This document shows positions 9,693-17,682 of a DNA stretch of 52,654 nucleotides, in pieces. The position numbers and the translations under genes were made by a program. Within the stretch, counting starts at the first letter, position 1. The number at the start of each line of letters is the position of its first letter. The notes under the pieces were generated by a model, which was not told the DNA's origin, ran no database searches, and was given only the letters and a program-made list of their open reading frames with translations. The stretch is from Stenotrophomonas sp. SAM-B (lineage in GTDB: Bacteria > Pseudomonadota > Gammaproteobacteria > Xanthomonadales > Xanthomonadaceae): assembly GCF_013387485.1 (NCBI RefSeq), contig NZ_JABBXB010000016.1:1-52654 (forward strand), in the 5' to 3' direction.

Positions 9693-10291
9693 TCCGCATC
9701 GTGCTCGCCGAAGACCAGGCGATGGTGCGCGGCGCATTGTCAGCGCTGCTCGGGCTGGAGCCGGACATCGAGGTGCTGGGCAGCGCCGCCGATGGCGAAG
9801 CCGCGTGGCGGATGCTGCAGCAGCTGCAGCCGGACATCCTGGTCACCGATATCGAAATGCCCGGTCTTTCCGGGCTGGAACTGGCGCAGCGGATCGCCCG
9901 TCAGGGACTCCCGATCAAGGTGGTGATCGTCACCACCTTCGCGCGCTCCGGCTTCCTGCGCCGCGCGCTGGATGCCGGCGTCTGCGGCTATCTGCTCAAG
10001 GACGCCCCGGCCGAGCGCCTGGCCGATGCACTGCGCCAGGTGCAGCACGGCGGCCGCGCGATCGACCCGCAGCTGGCGCTGGATGCCTGGTCGCAGGCCG
10101 ATCCCCTCAACGACCGCGAGCGCCAGGTGCTGCGCCTGTCCGGCGACGGACGATCGGCCAGCGAGATCGCCACCCAGCTCGGGCTCTCGCACGGGACGGT
10201 GCGCAACTACCTGTCCGAATGCATCGGCAAGCTGGGTGTCGCCAACCGCATCGAAGCGTATCGGCTGGCGCGGCAGAAAGGCTGGCTGTAG
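9689..10291 (+). CDS. LuxR/NarL-family response regulator, DesR type
   Basis: The 200-residue protein has a receiver domain with the acidic pair at residues 8-9 (AED), phospho-acceptor Asp54 (LVTDIEMPG) and the conserved lysine in YLLKDAP. It ends in a LuxR-type helix-turn-helix (LNDRERQVLRL, then ASEIATQLGLSHGTVRNYL). It overlaps the kinase by four bases and is its cognate partner. The probable target is the divergent efflux operon, possibly through the 14-bp palindrome at 8282. Its TAG stop codon is part of the GTAG end of a REP-like element, so the repeat starts exactly at the end of the gene. Confidence 0.95.
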   Translation: MIRIVLAEDQAMVRGALSALLGLEPDIEVLGSAADGEAAWRMLQQLQPDILVTDIEMPGLSGLELAQRIARQGLPIKVVIVTTFARSGFLRRALDAGVCGYLLKDAPAERLADALRQVQHGGRAIDPQLALDAWSQADPLNDRERQVLRLSGDGRSASEIATQLGLSHGTVRNYLSECIGKLGVANRIEAYRLARQKGWL

Positions 10292-10361
10292 TGCCGGCCG
10301 CTGGCCGGCACTGCACCCTCTCTGTCGAGAATAACGGGAGCCGGCCAGCGGCCGGCACTAC
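10288..10361. repeat. Inverted pair of SMAG/REP-like palindromes
   Basis: Element 1 (10288-10311) is GTAG followed by the stem GTGCCGGCC-GCT-GGCCGGCAC. Element 2 (10339-10361) is the same sequence inverted, GCCGGCC-AGC-GGCCGGC ending CTAC. The two face each other across about 28 bases. GTAG-tagged hairpins of this kind match the SMAG REP family described in Stenotrophomonas maltophilia (established knowledge). They may act as bidirectional transcription stops between the regulator gene and the leftward cytochrome gene. Confidence 0.85.
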
Positions 10362-10391
10362 CGGGGTGCCAGCGATGCATGCGATCCGATC

Positions 10392-10416
10392 CCACCGACC
10401 AACGGTCGGTGGCTAC
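10392..10416. repeat. Third SMAG/REP-like element
   Basis: The stem CCACCGACC-AAC-GGTCGGTGG is followed by CTAC, so it is inverted relative to the first element. The stem differs in sequence from the pair just upstream, which suggests a different subfamily, but the GTAG tag is shared. Confidence 0.8.
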
Positions 10417-10437
10417 CAGGATGACAGGCAGCCTGAT

Positions 10438-10998
10438 TTATCCGGCATCGTCGTTGCGCTCTTTCTCCGGTCCCTTCGCCATCGCCTGGAACACGCCATC
10501 GCGGCGCACCCACAGGTGGAACAGCGCGGCCGACAGATGCATCACCACCGTGGCGAACAACACATAGGCCAGCAGGCTGTGCGCATTGCGCAGCGCCGCG
10601 TACAGTGCCGGGTTGTGCGGCAGGATCGCCGGCAGGTGCACGCCGCCGCCCATGACGATCGGATAGCCGCCGGCGGAGAGCATGCCCCAGCCGACCAGCG
10701 GCATCGCCAGCATCAATCCGTACAGCACCCAGTGCGAGGCATGCGCGGCCGCGGCCTGCCAGGCGGGCAGGTCGGCCGGCAGCGGCGGTGGACGGTGGCG
10801 CAGGCGGTTGTACAGGCGCACCAGCACCAGCAGCAGGATCGCGATGCCGAGTGGCCGGTGCAGGTCGATCAGCATCGGCCGCCAGTGCAGCGAAGCGACC
10901 ATGGTCACGCCGACGAACAGCATGGTCAGGATCATCGCCGCCATCAGCCAGTGCAGGACGCGGGCGAGAAGATTGAAATGGCCGGCATCACGGTTCAT
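10438..10998 (-). CDS. Cytochrome b561 family protein
   Basis: The 186-residue protein has four membrane helices and histidines in helix positions suited to ligating two haems (RVLHWLMA, LIDLHRPLG, NAHSLLAY and VVMHLSAALFHLW). It belongs to the YodB/CybB di-haem b561 family, which passes electrons from quinol. Its ATG overlaps the stop of the upstream peroxidase gene (ATGA at 10995-10998), so the pair is translationally coupled. The b561 probably supplies electrons to the periplasmic peroxidase. Confidence 0.93.
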   Translation of the reverse strand: MNRDAGHFNLLARVLHWLMAAMILTMLFVGVTMVASLHWRPMLIDLHRPLGIAILLLVLVRLYNRLRHRPPPLPADLPAWQAAAAHASHWVLYGLMLAMPLVGWGMLSAGGYPIVMGGGVHLPAILPHNPALYAALRNAHSLLAYVLFATVVMHLSAALFHLWVRRDGVFQAMAKGPEKERNDDAG

Positions 10999-12107
10999 CG
11001 CGCACCTTCCTTGCCCGTGGCAGCGGGCGCTTTGCCGCGGGCGATTTCGCGCTCGCGACGATTGAACGATTGCGAATACACCGCCGAACGCGCGGCCAGG
11101 ATCGGATCATCGGTGCCGGCCACGCCGCTGGGCAGGATCAACGGATCGTAGTTGAGGTCGCGGCAGGCGCCGGTGGCCTGTGGGTGCATGCTGCTCAGGG
11201 TCAGCGTGCCGGCCTTCACCTGGCGGCGGTCCTCCGGCCACACCTGCGAAGGATCATTGACCGGGTCGCCATCGTTGGCGAGGGTCACCCACATGTCCCA
11301 GCGCACCGGGCCCTGCGCCAGCCGCTGCGCGAACTCCTCGCTGAGGAAATCATCGTCGGACTGCGCGCGCTGCTCCGGCGTCATGTCCTCGAAGGGTGCG
11401 TGCGGGCGCATGCTCCAGCGCACGAAGCGTTGGCTGCCATCGGCGGCGGTGAAACGGAAACTGTTGACGCCGTTGTAGGCGGTGTTGGCCCAGCTGTTCG
11501 ACCACGGGGCGGTCTTGGCCCACTGCTGGAAGGCCCGCGCGGAAGGGTATTTCTCCAGCACGGCCGCCATCTTCGCCGGGTCGGGTTTACCGGTGGCCGA
11601 ATCCGGGATGCCCGCACGGGTCTGCTCGAGGAAGGCCTCGGCGGTGGGCACCGCGAAGAACGGGAAGCTGTTCATCGCCATGCGCCATTCCTGGCCGTCA
11701 TCGCTGACCAGCTGCAGCGCCATGCTGCGCACGCGGGCCTTGTTGTCGGCGCCGTGCGGATCGCCGCCGCCGATCGAGAGCCGGCCCAGCACGGGCACCT
11801 GGGGCTGGCGGAACACGCGCGCTGAGCTCAGCGCCGCGCCCTCCGGCGTGCCCTGGAACACGCCGCTGACGCAGACGCCCTTGGTGTGCGCGCGACGGAA
11901 GCCCGGCTGTGGTGGGCCGGTCGCTTCGATGGCATCGGTGAAGGTCTGTGCGGTGACGCGGTCGCGACCGATCCAGCCGGCCAGCCAGGCGAAGGCCAGC
12001 ACGAGACCACCCGCGATCAGGGCGATCAGCGCGATCCACAGCAGCGGTGATTGAGGGCGTGGAGCCCCCGGTTCGCGACCAGCGCGGGTATAGCCGAAGA
12101 GCGACAT
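10995..12107 (-). CDS. Membrane-anchored catalase-family peroxidase
   Basis: The protein has about 370 residues, shorter than true catalases. One N-terminal helix (PLLWIALIALIAGGLVLAFAWLAGW) would place the enzyme in the periplasm. The catalytic histidine segment is RRAHTKGVCVSG and the proximal haem tyrosine motif near the C-terminus is ARSAVYSQSFNRRE. This fits the SrpA-like catalase-related peroxidases. Such proteins often pair with a b561 cytochrome, as here, suggesting peroxide reduction using respiratory electrons rather than dismutation. The ATG at 12107 has AGGAA upstream and is preferred over a start 16 codons earlier. Confidence 0.9.
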   Translation of the reverse strand: MSLFGYTRAGREPGAPRPQSPLLWIALIALIAGGLVLAFAWLAGWIGRDRVTAQTFTDAIEATGPPQPGFRRAHTKGVCVSGVFQGTPEGAALSSARVFRQPQVPVLGRLSIGGGDPHGADNKARVRSMALQLVSDDGQEWRMAMNSFPFFAVPTAEAFLEQTRAGIPDSATGKPDPAKMAAVLEKYPSARAFQQWAKTAPWSNSWANTAYNGVNSFRFTAADGSQRFVRWSMRPHAPFEDMTPEQRAQSDDDFLSEEFAQRLAQGPVRWDMWVTLANDGDPVNDPSQVWPEDRRQVKAGTLTLSSMHPQATGACRDLNYDPLILPSGVAGTDDPILAARSAVYSQSFNRREREIARGKAPAATGKEGAR

Positions 12108-12209
12108 GTCCGGATTCCTGCCTTCACGAAGCGTGTGGGTGGGCGACAGGGGCATGGTGTCAGAACCCGGCGCAGGCCGATATTCACATTTTCGACAACT
12201 CTTCAGAAA

Positions 12210-12239
12210 CGACGATCCCCGCCGGAGCGGGGATCGTCG
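12210..12239 (-). terminator. Terminator of the aminopeptidase gene
   Basis: A perfect 13-bp stem (CGACGATCCCCGC with its complement) encloses a 4-base loop. On the minus strand it is followed by a short TTTC tail. It lies 24 bases beyond the aminopeptidase stop and before the catalase gene. Confidence 0.75.
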
Positions 12240-12263
12240 GGGTCACACGTGAGACGCGGCGCC

Positions 12264-13631
12264 TCAGGCGTAGCGCGTCTTCAGCATCGCCCACGCCGAA
12301 CGCAGCGCCAGCGCTTCGCCACCGGCCGGACGGCCCGGGCGTTCGCCGTCGTTCCAGGCGTAGACATCCAGATGCGCCCAGGTCTGGCCTTCGGCGATGA
12401 AACGCTCCAGGTACAGCGCGGCGGTGACCGAGCCGGCCATGCGCGAACCGGCGTTGGCCAGGTCGGCGATGTTGCTGTGCAGGTAGCGCAGGTACGGGCG
12501 CCACAGCGGCATGCGCCAGACCGGATCGCGCACCGATTCACCGGCCTGCAGCCACTGCTGGGCCAGGGTGTCGTCGTTGCTGAACAACGCCGGCAGGTCC
12601 GGGCCGAGCGCGATGCGGGCCGCGCCGGTCAGGGTGGCGAAATCGAGCACGATCTCCGGCTGCTGCTCGCTGGCATAGGTCAGCGCATCGGCGAGGATCA
12701 CCCGGCCTTCGGCGTCGGTGTTGTCGATCTCGATGCTCAGGCCCTTCCGGGTGGCGATCACTTCGCCCGGACGGAACGCATCCGGACCGATCGCGTTTTC
12801 CACCGCCGGGATCAGCAGGGTCAGCTGCACCGGCAGCTGCTGGGCCATGATCAACCCGGCCAGGCCCAGCGCGTGCGCGGCGCCACCCATGTCCTTCTTC
12901 ATGTTGCGCATGCCATCGCCCGGCTTGATGTCCAGCCCGCCGGTGTCGAAGCACACGCCCTTGCCGACCAGCGCCACGTGCGGCTGGCCTGCGCTGCCCC
13001 AGCGCAGCACGATCAGCCGCGGCGCGCGGTGCGAAGCGCGGCCCACGGCGTGGATGGACGGGAAGTTCTGCTCCAGCAGCGCATCGCCGGTGATCACCTC
13101 GATCTGCGCGCCGTGGGCGGTGGCCAGTTCACGCGCGGCATCTTCGAGCTGCTGCGGACCCATGTCCTCGGTGGGGGTGTTGACCCAGTCGCGCACGCGC
13201 AGGCTGGCCGCGACCACGTCGCGCACTTCGGCCGAGGGGATGGTGGCCAGCTGGGCCGGCGCTCGGTTGGGCTTCCGGTAGCGCGCGAAGCGGTAGCTGC
13301 CCAGTCCCCAGCCGATCTGCAGCAGGGTCTCGATCTCCGGTGCCAGCGCATCCGCCAGCGTCCAGACAGTGCCTTCCGGCAGCGCGAACGGCGCATGCGC
13401 GTAGCTGTAGACATCGCCCGGGTCGCCGACACCGACGATAGCGCCGGCCAGGCCGTGCTCGCCGGGCAGCAGCACCACGCTGCCACCGCTGCCGTTGAAG
13501 CGCTGCGCGTCCAGCCACGCGCCGAGCGCGTCGGACTGCTGCGCACGCCAGCCGGCGTACTGCTCGCGGGTCATCACATGCAGCGGCAGCGCATGCGAGG
13601 TATCGGACGTGAAACCGTTGATCTGGGACAT
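12264..13631 (-). CDS. Leucyl aminopeptidase, peptidase family M17
   Basis: The product has about 455 residues, near the family norm. The C-terminal catalytic domain has the two-metal site residues in VGKGVCFDTGGLDIKPGDGM and the family signature NTDAEGRVILADAL, followed by DFATLTGAARIALG. The N-terminal domain is diverged from PepA, resembling the shorter PepB-like or 'M17 family' cytosolic aminopeptidases. It removes N-terminal residues during peptide turnover. The ATG at 13631 has AAGGAG about 13 bases upstream. It lies 28 bases after the HAD gene and is probably cotranscribed with it. Confidence 0.94.
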   Translation of the reverse strand: MSQINGFTSDTSHALPLHVMTREQYAGWRAQQSDALGAWLDAQRFNGSGGSVVLLPGEHGLAGAIVGVGDPGDVYSYAHAPFALPEGTVWTLADALAPEIETLLQIGWGLGSYRFARYRKPNRAPAQLATIPSAEVRDVVAASLRVRDWVNTPTEDMGPQQLEDAARELATAHGAQIEVITGDALLEQNFPSIHAVGRASHRAPRLIVLRWGSAGQPHVALVGKGVCFDTGGLDIKPGDGMRNMKKDMGGAAHALGLAGLIMAQQLPVQLTLLIPAVENAIGPDAFRPGEVIATRKGLSIEIDNTDAEGRVILADALTYASEQQPEIVLDFATLTGAARIALGPDLPALFSNDDTLAQQWLQAGESVRDPVWRMPLWRPYLRYLHSNIADLANAGSRMAGSVTAALYLERFIAEGQTWAHLDVYAWNDGERPGRPAGGEALALRSAWAMLKTRYA

Positions 13632-13659
13632 GGGACTCGAGTGCTCCTTGGGCGGCGGC

Positions 13660-14370
13660 TTACGCGTGCTGGGCGGATGCGTTCGCATCCAGCCAGTCGG
13701 CCAGCCCGGTCAGGGTGTCGAACTGCAGATCGGGCTGCAGTGAAGGATGGGTCCAGGGGTGTTCTTCGCGGTTGATCCAGCAGCCGCGCAGGCCGGCCTG
13801 CATCGCACCGATCACGTCCATCTCGGCGTGGTCGCCGACGTGCAGTACGTGGGCTGGAGCCACCGCGAGGCGCTCGCAGGCCGCATGGAAGATGCTCGCC
13901 GCGGGCTTGGCGGCGCCGTGCTCGCGCGAGCCGAGCTGGAAGGTGAAGTGGTGGGATACGCCGATCCGCTGCAGGTCGGCATTGCCGTTGCTGAGCGCGG
14001 CGACCGGCACGCGCGCGGCGATCCGGGCCAGCGCGTCCATCGCATCCGGATAGAACTCGACCTGGTTGCGCGCGGCGTAGAACGCCTCGTAGGCCGGTTC
14101 GAGCAGCGCTGGATCGGCGCCGCTTTTCTCCAGCGCCTCGCTCAGCGTCAACCGGCGCAGCGCGCTCAGGTCGTAGTGCAGGTGCGGGTTGTCATGGAAG
14201 GAGCGCTCGCGCAGTTCGCGCATCGCGGCCACCGGGTACATCGCGGCGGTCGCGGGGCTGTGCTGGAGCATCCACTCGTACAACACCTGGTCGATGCGGG
14301 CGCCGATGGGGGCGAACGGCCACAAGGTGTCGTCGAGGTCGAGGGTGATGGCTTGGACTGGGAAATTCAC
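13660..14370 (-). CDS. HAD-superfamily hydrolase (YigB-like phosphatase)
   Basis: The product has 236 residues. Motif I LDLDDTLWPF carries nucleophile Asp11 and Asp13, a helical cap covers about residues 18-110, motif II is ALSNGN, the motif III lysine is in AAKPAASIF and motif IV is HVGDHAEMD. The layout is subfamily IA (YigB/YjjG-like), which dephosphorylate small molecules such as FMN or sugar phosphates; the true substrate is unknown. It is upstream of and probably cotranscribed with the M17 peptidase. Confidence 0.92.
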   Translation of the reverse strand: MNFPVQAITLDLDDTLWPFAPIGARIDQVLYEWMLQHSPATAAMYPVAAMRELRERSFHDNPHLHYDLSALRRLTLSEALEKSGADPALLEPAYEAFYAARNQVEFYPDAMDALARIAARVPVAALSNGNADLQRIGVSHHFTFQLGSREHGAAKPAASIFHAACERLAVAPAHVLHVGDHAEMDVIGAMQAGLRGCWINREEHPWTHPSLQPDLQFDTLTGLADWLDANASAQHA

Positions 14371-14433
14371 CCCGCCATTCTACGCCTGCGCGCGCGGGCT
14401 TTCATGGCGCGCGCAGGGCCGAGGTGAGGTGCT

Positions 14434-14910
14434 TCAGCGCAGGTCGTAGGAGCAGGCGATGGAGGCTTGGCCCTCGTCCTGCCGCACGCTCAGGTCGTGG
14501 CGGCCTACTTCCAGGGTGTAGTCGCCGGCTTCGTTGCGCGGAATCTTCGCCAGCGTTGCGATCTGTTCGATACCGGCAGTGCTGAAGTAGGCGGTATAGC
14601 TGTCGATGCTGTCCTCGCCGTTGGCACCGTCGTACAGGTGCAGGCGGTTCACTGGCTGGCCCAGCACGAGCAGCGGTGTGGTCAGCGCATACTCGCCATC
14701 GGACAGCTCGCCGTACGCCTGAAGCTCGGTCGGCTTGAGCACCTTCGCCATCGCGGCGAACTGCGCAGGCGTCAGGTGACGCTTGCAGGTGACCGCCTCG
14801 ACCAGCTGGCGGCTGGCCACCTCGGCGCTGGGCGGGGGTGCGGCCAACGTCGGGGCAGCGAGGGTGACAAGGCCGGCGAGGGCCAGGCAACGGGTAGCGA
14901 GGGAAGACAT
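14434..14910 (-). CDS. Secreted protein of unknown function
   Basis: The product has 158 residues. A signal peptide (LATRCLALAGLVTLAAPTLA) with cleavage after TLA precedes a mature domain of about 135 residues. The mature part has two cysteines, one near its N-terminus (VTCKRHLTP) and one near its C-terminus (IACSYDLR), which could form a disulphide in the periplasm. I recognise no family. The ATG at 14910 is chosen because it begins the signal peptide. It lies between the HAD gene and the PerM-like permease, 63 and 85 bases away. Confidence 0.8.
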   Translation of the reverse strand: MSSLATRCLALAGLVTLAAPTLAAPPPSAEVASRQLVEAVTCKRHLTPAQFAAMAKVLKPTELQAYGELSDGEYALTTPLLVLGQPVNRLHLYDGANGEDSIDSYTAYFSTAGIEQIATLAKIPRNEAGDYTLEVGRHDLSVRQDEGQASIACSYDLR

Positions 14911-14995
14911 CAGGGCCGGGATCCATCCGAAAAGGTGCCGGTATTCTGGCAGCACCGGGGATCGCGCGGCCAGCCGTATCCTTGGCCTTGACTGC

Positions 14996-16087
14996 TTATT
15001 CCAGCAGCTTGGCCCAGCCCTGGGTGCCATCCAGCCGCGCCAGCACCAGCTTGATGCAGACCAGCAGCGGCACCGCCAGCAACAGGCCGACCATGCCCCA
15101 CAGCCAGCCAAAGACCATCAGGGCCAGGATCAGGATCAGCGGCGAGATCGCCATCTGCCGGCCCAGTACGATCGGGGTCACCACCTGGCCTTCGATGGTG
15201 TGCAGCGCGAGGTAGCAGGCCGCGGGCAGCAATGCCTTGAAGGGATCGCTGAACTCCACGAAACCCATCAGCAGCATCAGCGCCACGCCGATCAGCGGAC
15301 CGACGTAGGGCGCGAAGTTCAGCAGGGCCGCCACGGTGCCCCATAGCAGCGCCTCCTGCAGCGAAATGCCGAGCAGCAGCAGGATGCCGGAGAACACCAG
15401 GCCGACCAGCGTGTTGATCACGGTGATGGTCAGTACGTACCGGGAAACCTCGCGCTCGATCGAGCGCAGGATGTCCGTGGTGAAGCGTTGCTGCTGGCGG
15501 TTGGGAAACAGCGCGATCGCATGCTTCTGCAGGTTCTGCCCGTAGATCATGAAGAACAGGGTCAGCAGCACCACCGCCAGCACCGAGGCGGCCAGGCGTG
15601 GCGCGCGGGTCAGCACCTTGTAGGGATCATCGAGCTGGGTGCGCACGATCTGCACGCGGCGGCTGCCTTCGCCACCGGCGACGCGCGCGAAGTTCTCGGC
15701 GGCCTGGTTGGCCTGCTGCACCGGTTTGGTCAGGTTCTGCACTTGGCGGGCGACCTTGCGCAGCTGCTGCGGTGCTTCCTGGGCCCACTCCATCGCCGGG
15801 CCGACCAGCTGCACGCCGAGCGCGGCGGCACCACTCAGGCCGACGCCGAGCACCAGCACCGCACCGAGGAACCGGGGAATCCAGATCTTCTGCAGCATCC
15901 GCAGGATCGGGTTGCCGACCAGCGCGAAGAACATCGCCAGCAGGATCGGAAGCACCACGTCCTGTGCCGCCCACAAGGTGAAGGCGACGGCCAGGGTGGC
16001 CAGGATCACCAGCGACATCGGGGCGCGCGGGCGCGGCGCGGGCGGTGCGACGACGGCTTCGGCAGAAGGGGGAACCGGGACGCTCAT
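14996..16087 (-). CDS. AI-2E/PerM family permease
   Basis: The product has 363 residues. A proline-rich N-terminus precedes about eight membrane helices. Two are near the N-terminus, then a coiled amphipathic region (QQLRKVARQVQNLTKPVQQAN), then helices with the family patterns NFAPYVGPLIG and LHTIEGQVVTPIVLGR. The family includes TqsA and many permeases of unknown cargo; a role in autoinducer-2 export cannot be assumed. The ATG at 16087 begins a plausible N-terminus; the upstream frame extension is arginine-rich shadow sequence. Confidence 0.92.
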   Translation of the reverse strand: MSVPVPPSAEAVVAPPAPRPRAPMSLVILATLAVAFTLWAAQDVVLPILLAMFFALVGNPILRMLQKIWIPRFLGAVLVLGVGLSGAAALGVQLVGPAMEWAQEAPQQLRKVARQVQNLTKPVQQANQAAENFARVAGGEGSRRVQIVRTQLDDPYKVLTRAPRLAASVLAVVLLTLFFMIYGQNLQKHAIALFPNRQQQRFTTDILRSIEREVSRYVLTITVINTLVGLVFSGILLLLGISLQEALLWGTVAALLNFAPYVGPLIGVALMLLMGFVEFSDPFKALLPAACYLALHTIEGQVVTPIVLGRQMAISPLILILALMVFGWLWGMVGLLLAVPLLVCIKLVLARLDGTQGWAKLLE

Positions 16088-16166
16088 TCGGATCGCACAC
16101 TGGAAAGGAGCGCCATTATTGGGCAAGCCGGGTGCGCATGGCGTGTGGGGTGCGTGCAGACGAAGA

Positions 16167-16196
16167 AAGGCCCCGCGACGGGTGCCGCAGGGCCTT
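16167..16196 (-). terminator. Terminator after the YqjD/E-like operon
   Basis: The outer stem AAGGCCC with GGGCCTT encloses a GC-rich, partly paired interior. On the minus strand it is followed by TTTCTTCG. It lies 28 bases past the stop of the last gene of the trio. Confidence 0.6.
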
Positions 16197-16223
16197 CGGA
16201 TGTTGCGGCCGACCGCGGTGCGA

Positions 16224-16700
16224 TCAGCGTTCGGACAGGTCCGTGGCGGCTTCGGCCGGTTGCGGCTGATGCGGCGAGGCCGAATCCGCGCGGCGTTCCG
16301 GGCTGAGCCGGGGCGTTGCCGGGGCCGCAGGCGTCGGAGCCGCCTGACGCGGCGGCTCATCGGTTGCCTCATCCACCTTGTCAGCCGCCTGCTCGGCGGT
16401 ATCGGCCGCTTCGCTGGCCTGCATCGAGGCGAACGCGGCCTGGGTACTGGCCACCAGATTGGAGACCGAGCCGATCATCTGCAGCCACCGCGCGCCCTGC
16501 ACCTTCGCGCCCAGGCCGGTGGGCTCCAGCTTGCCGGCCAGGAAACCGCCGGCCAGACCCACGGTAATGATGCGCAGCGGTGTCCATCCGGTACGCCAGA
16601 CGGTGCTGAGGGTGGACCAGTTGCTGCGGGTTTTCTCCACCCGCACCGCCACCACCAGCTCGGCGCGCTGGACGCGTTGCCGCAAGGCTTCGAAGTTCAT
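16224..16700 (-). CDS. Unknown membrane-associated protein of YqjD/E-type operon
   Basis: The 158-residue protein starts with a basic helix (MNFEALRQRVQRAELVVAVR). A single glycine-rich hydrophobic stretch follows (LRIITVGLAGGFLAGKL), then an alanine-rich acidic segment and a proline-rich disordered tail of about 50 residues. I recognise no family. Its start overlaps the stop of the YqjE-like gene by four bases (ATGA at 16697-16700). By position it is the counterpart of yqjK in the enterobacterial yqjD-yqjE-yqjK cluster, but I see no clear sequence similarity. Confidence 0.75.
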   Translation of the reverse strand: MNFEALRQRVQRAELVVAVRVEKTRSNWSTLSTVWRTGWTPLRIITVGLAGGFLAGKLEPTGLGAKVQGARWLQMIGSVSNLVASTQAAFASMQASEAADTAEQAADKVDEATDEPPRQAAPTPAAPATPRLSPERRADSASPHQPQPAEAATDLSER

Positions 16701-17197
16701 CGCTTCACCCCCGTGGTGTCGACGTCGGCATCGGGATCTTCATCGCTGGGCTCGTCATACAGCCCCAGCCGCGACAGCTGGCGGCGTGTGGCATGCATGC
16801 CGGTATGGCGGAAGAAGAACGACACCCGCCACATCGCATAGCCGGTCACCAGCAGGCTGACGATCGAGGTGATCAACAGCGAATGGAACCAGGACAGGCC
16901 CCAACGCTGCATCAGGGCGATCAGCGTGCCGGCCAGCAACAACCAGGCCGACGCGCCGAACACGATCGCCACGCCCGCCCAAGCCAATGCCCGGCCAAAC
17001 GCGCTGCGCGCCAGTGCGAAGTCGGCCGAGGCCAACCGTCGCAGGGAGCGCAGGGTGTGCTTGGCCGAATCGACCGTCTCACGGCCGGCCTCACCGACCT
17101 GGCGGATGCTCTCGTCCAGGCGCGGTGCTTTTTCACCGCTGTCCGGTGGCGGGATATCCGCGCCACCGGCAGCGTTCGACTGGGCTTGATCGCTCAC
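16697..17197 (-). CDS. YqjE/phage-holin-like inner-membrane protein
   Basis: The 166-residue protein has a soluble N-terminus with an amphipathic helix (DESIRQVGEAGRETVDSAKHT). Two closely spaced membrane helices follow at about residues 70-93 and 104-123, then a charged C-terminal tail. This matches the 'phage holin family' (YqjE-like) membrane proteins that are not part of prophages. It lies between and overlaps or nearly abuts its partners (9 bases from the YqjD-like gene), so it acts with them at the inner membrane. Its function is unknown. Confidence 0.8.
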   Translation of the reverse strand: MSDQAQSNAAGGADIPPPDSGEKAPRLDESIRQVGEAGRETVDSAKHTLRSLRRLASADFALARSAFGRALAWAGVAIVFGASAWLLLAGTLIALMQRWGLSWFHSLLITSIVSLLVTGYAMWRVSFFFRHTGMHATRRQLSRLGLYDEPSDEDPDADVDTTGVKR

Positions 17198-17205
17198 GCC
17201 GCTGC

Positions 17206-17571
17206 TTACTTGTCGCCGCCGCTGCGGGCCAGCTTGGCGATGATCCAGCCGGCCGCGAAGGCCACGCCGAAGGATGCCAGCGGACGCTCACGGATCAGTT
17301 CGGCAGCGCTGTCGACCAGGTCCTTGCCCTTGTCCATCAGTGCATCGACCTGTTCCTTGGCAGCGGCGCCACCGAACTCGGCAGCCGCCAGGCCGGACAG
17401 CGCGGTATCGGACAGTTCGGCCTTGACGTTGGCCTTGCCGATGCGCAGCTCATCACCGGCAGCACCGGTGGCGCCCTTGATCGCACCGCCGGCAGCGGTG
17501 GCGGCCGACTTCAGGTGCGAGCCGGCTTCGCCCAGGTGTTCCTTCAGGTTCTCGGTATTGGTGGGGCTCAT
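17206..17571 (-). CDS. YqjD/ElaB-like (DUF883-type) protein
   Basis: The 121-residue protein has a long alanine/glycine-rich amphipathic helix, then the motif IRERPLASFGVAFAAGWIIAKL, a C-terminal membrane helix typical of the YqjD/ElaB/YgaM group. In E. coli those proteins are stationary-phase, C-tail-anchored and ribosome-binding (family knowledge). The ATG at 17571 has an AGGAGA site 6-7 bases upstream; an upstream in-frame start is not supported. It is the first gene of a three-gene leftward operon with the YqjE-like protein. Confidence 0.85.
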   Translation of the reverse strand: MSPTNTENLKEHLGEAGSHLKSAATAAGGAIKGATGAAGDELRIGKANVKAELSDTALSGLAAAEFGGAAAKEQVDALMDKGKDLVDSAAELIRERPLASFGVAFAAGWIIAKLARSGGDK

Positions 17572-17682
17572 CGTGTATCTCCTGCTATGCGATGGGGAAG
17601 GTGACCGCGGACGATCCGACGGCAACGAACACAAGGTAATAGCACCGGGTGGGTGTAAGCGACGTTACGGCAGCCGCTGCGT

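Noticed and set aside
16697..17571. Prophage remnant, suggested by a holin-like protein
   Set aside because: There is no lysin, structural or integrase gene; the holin-like protein belongs to the chromosomal YqjE group in a yqjD-like operon.
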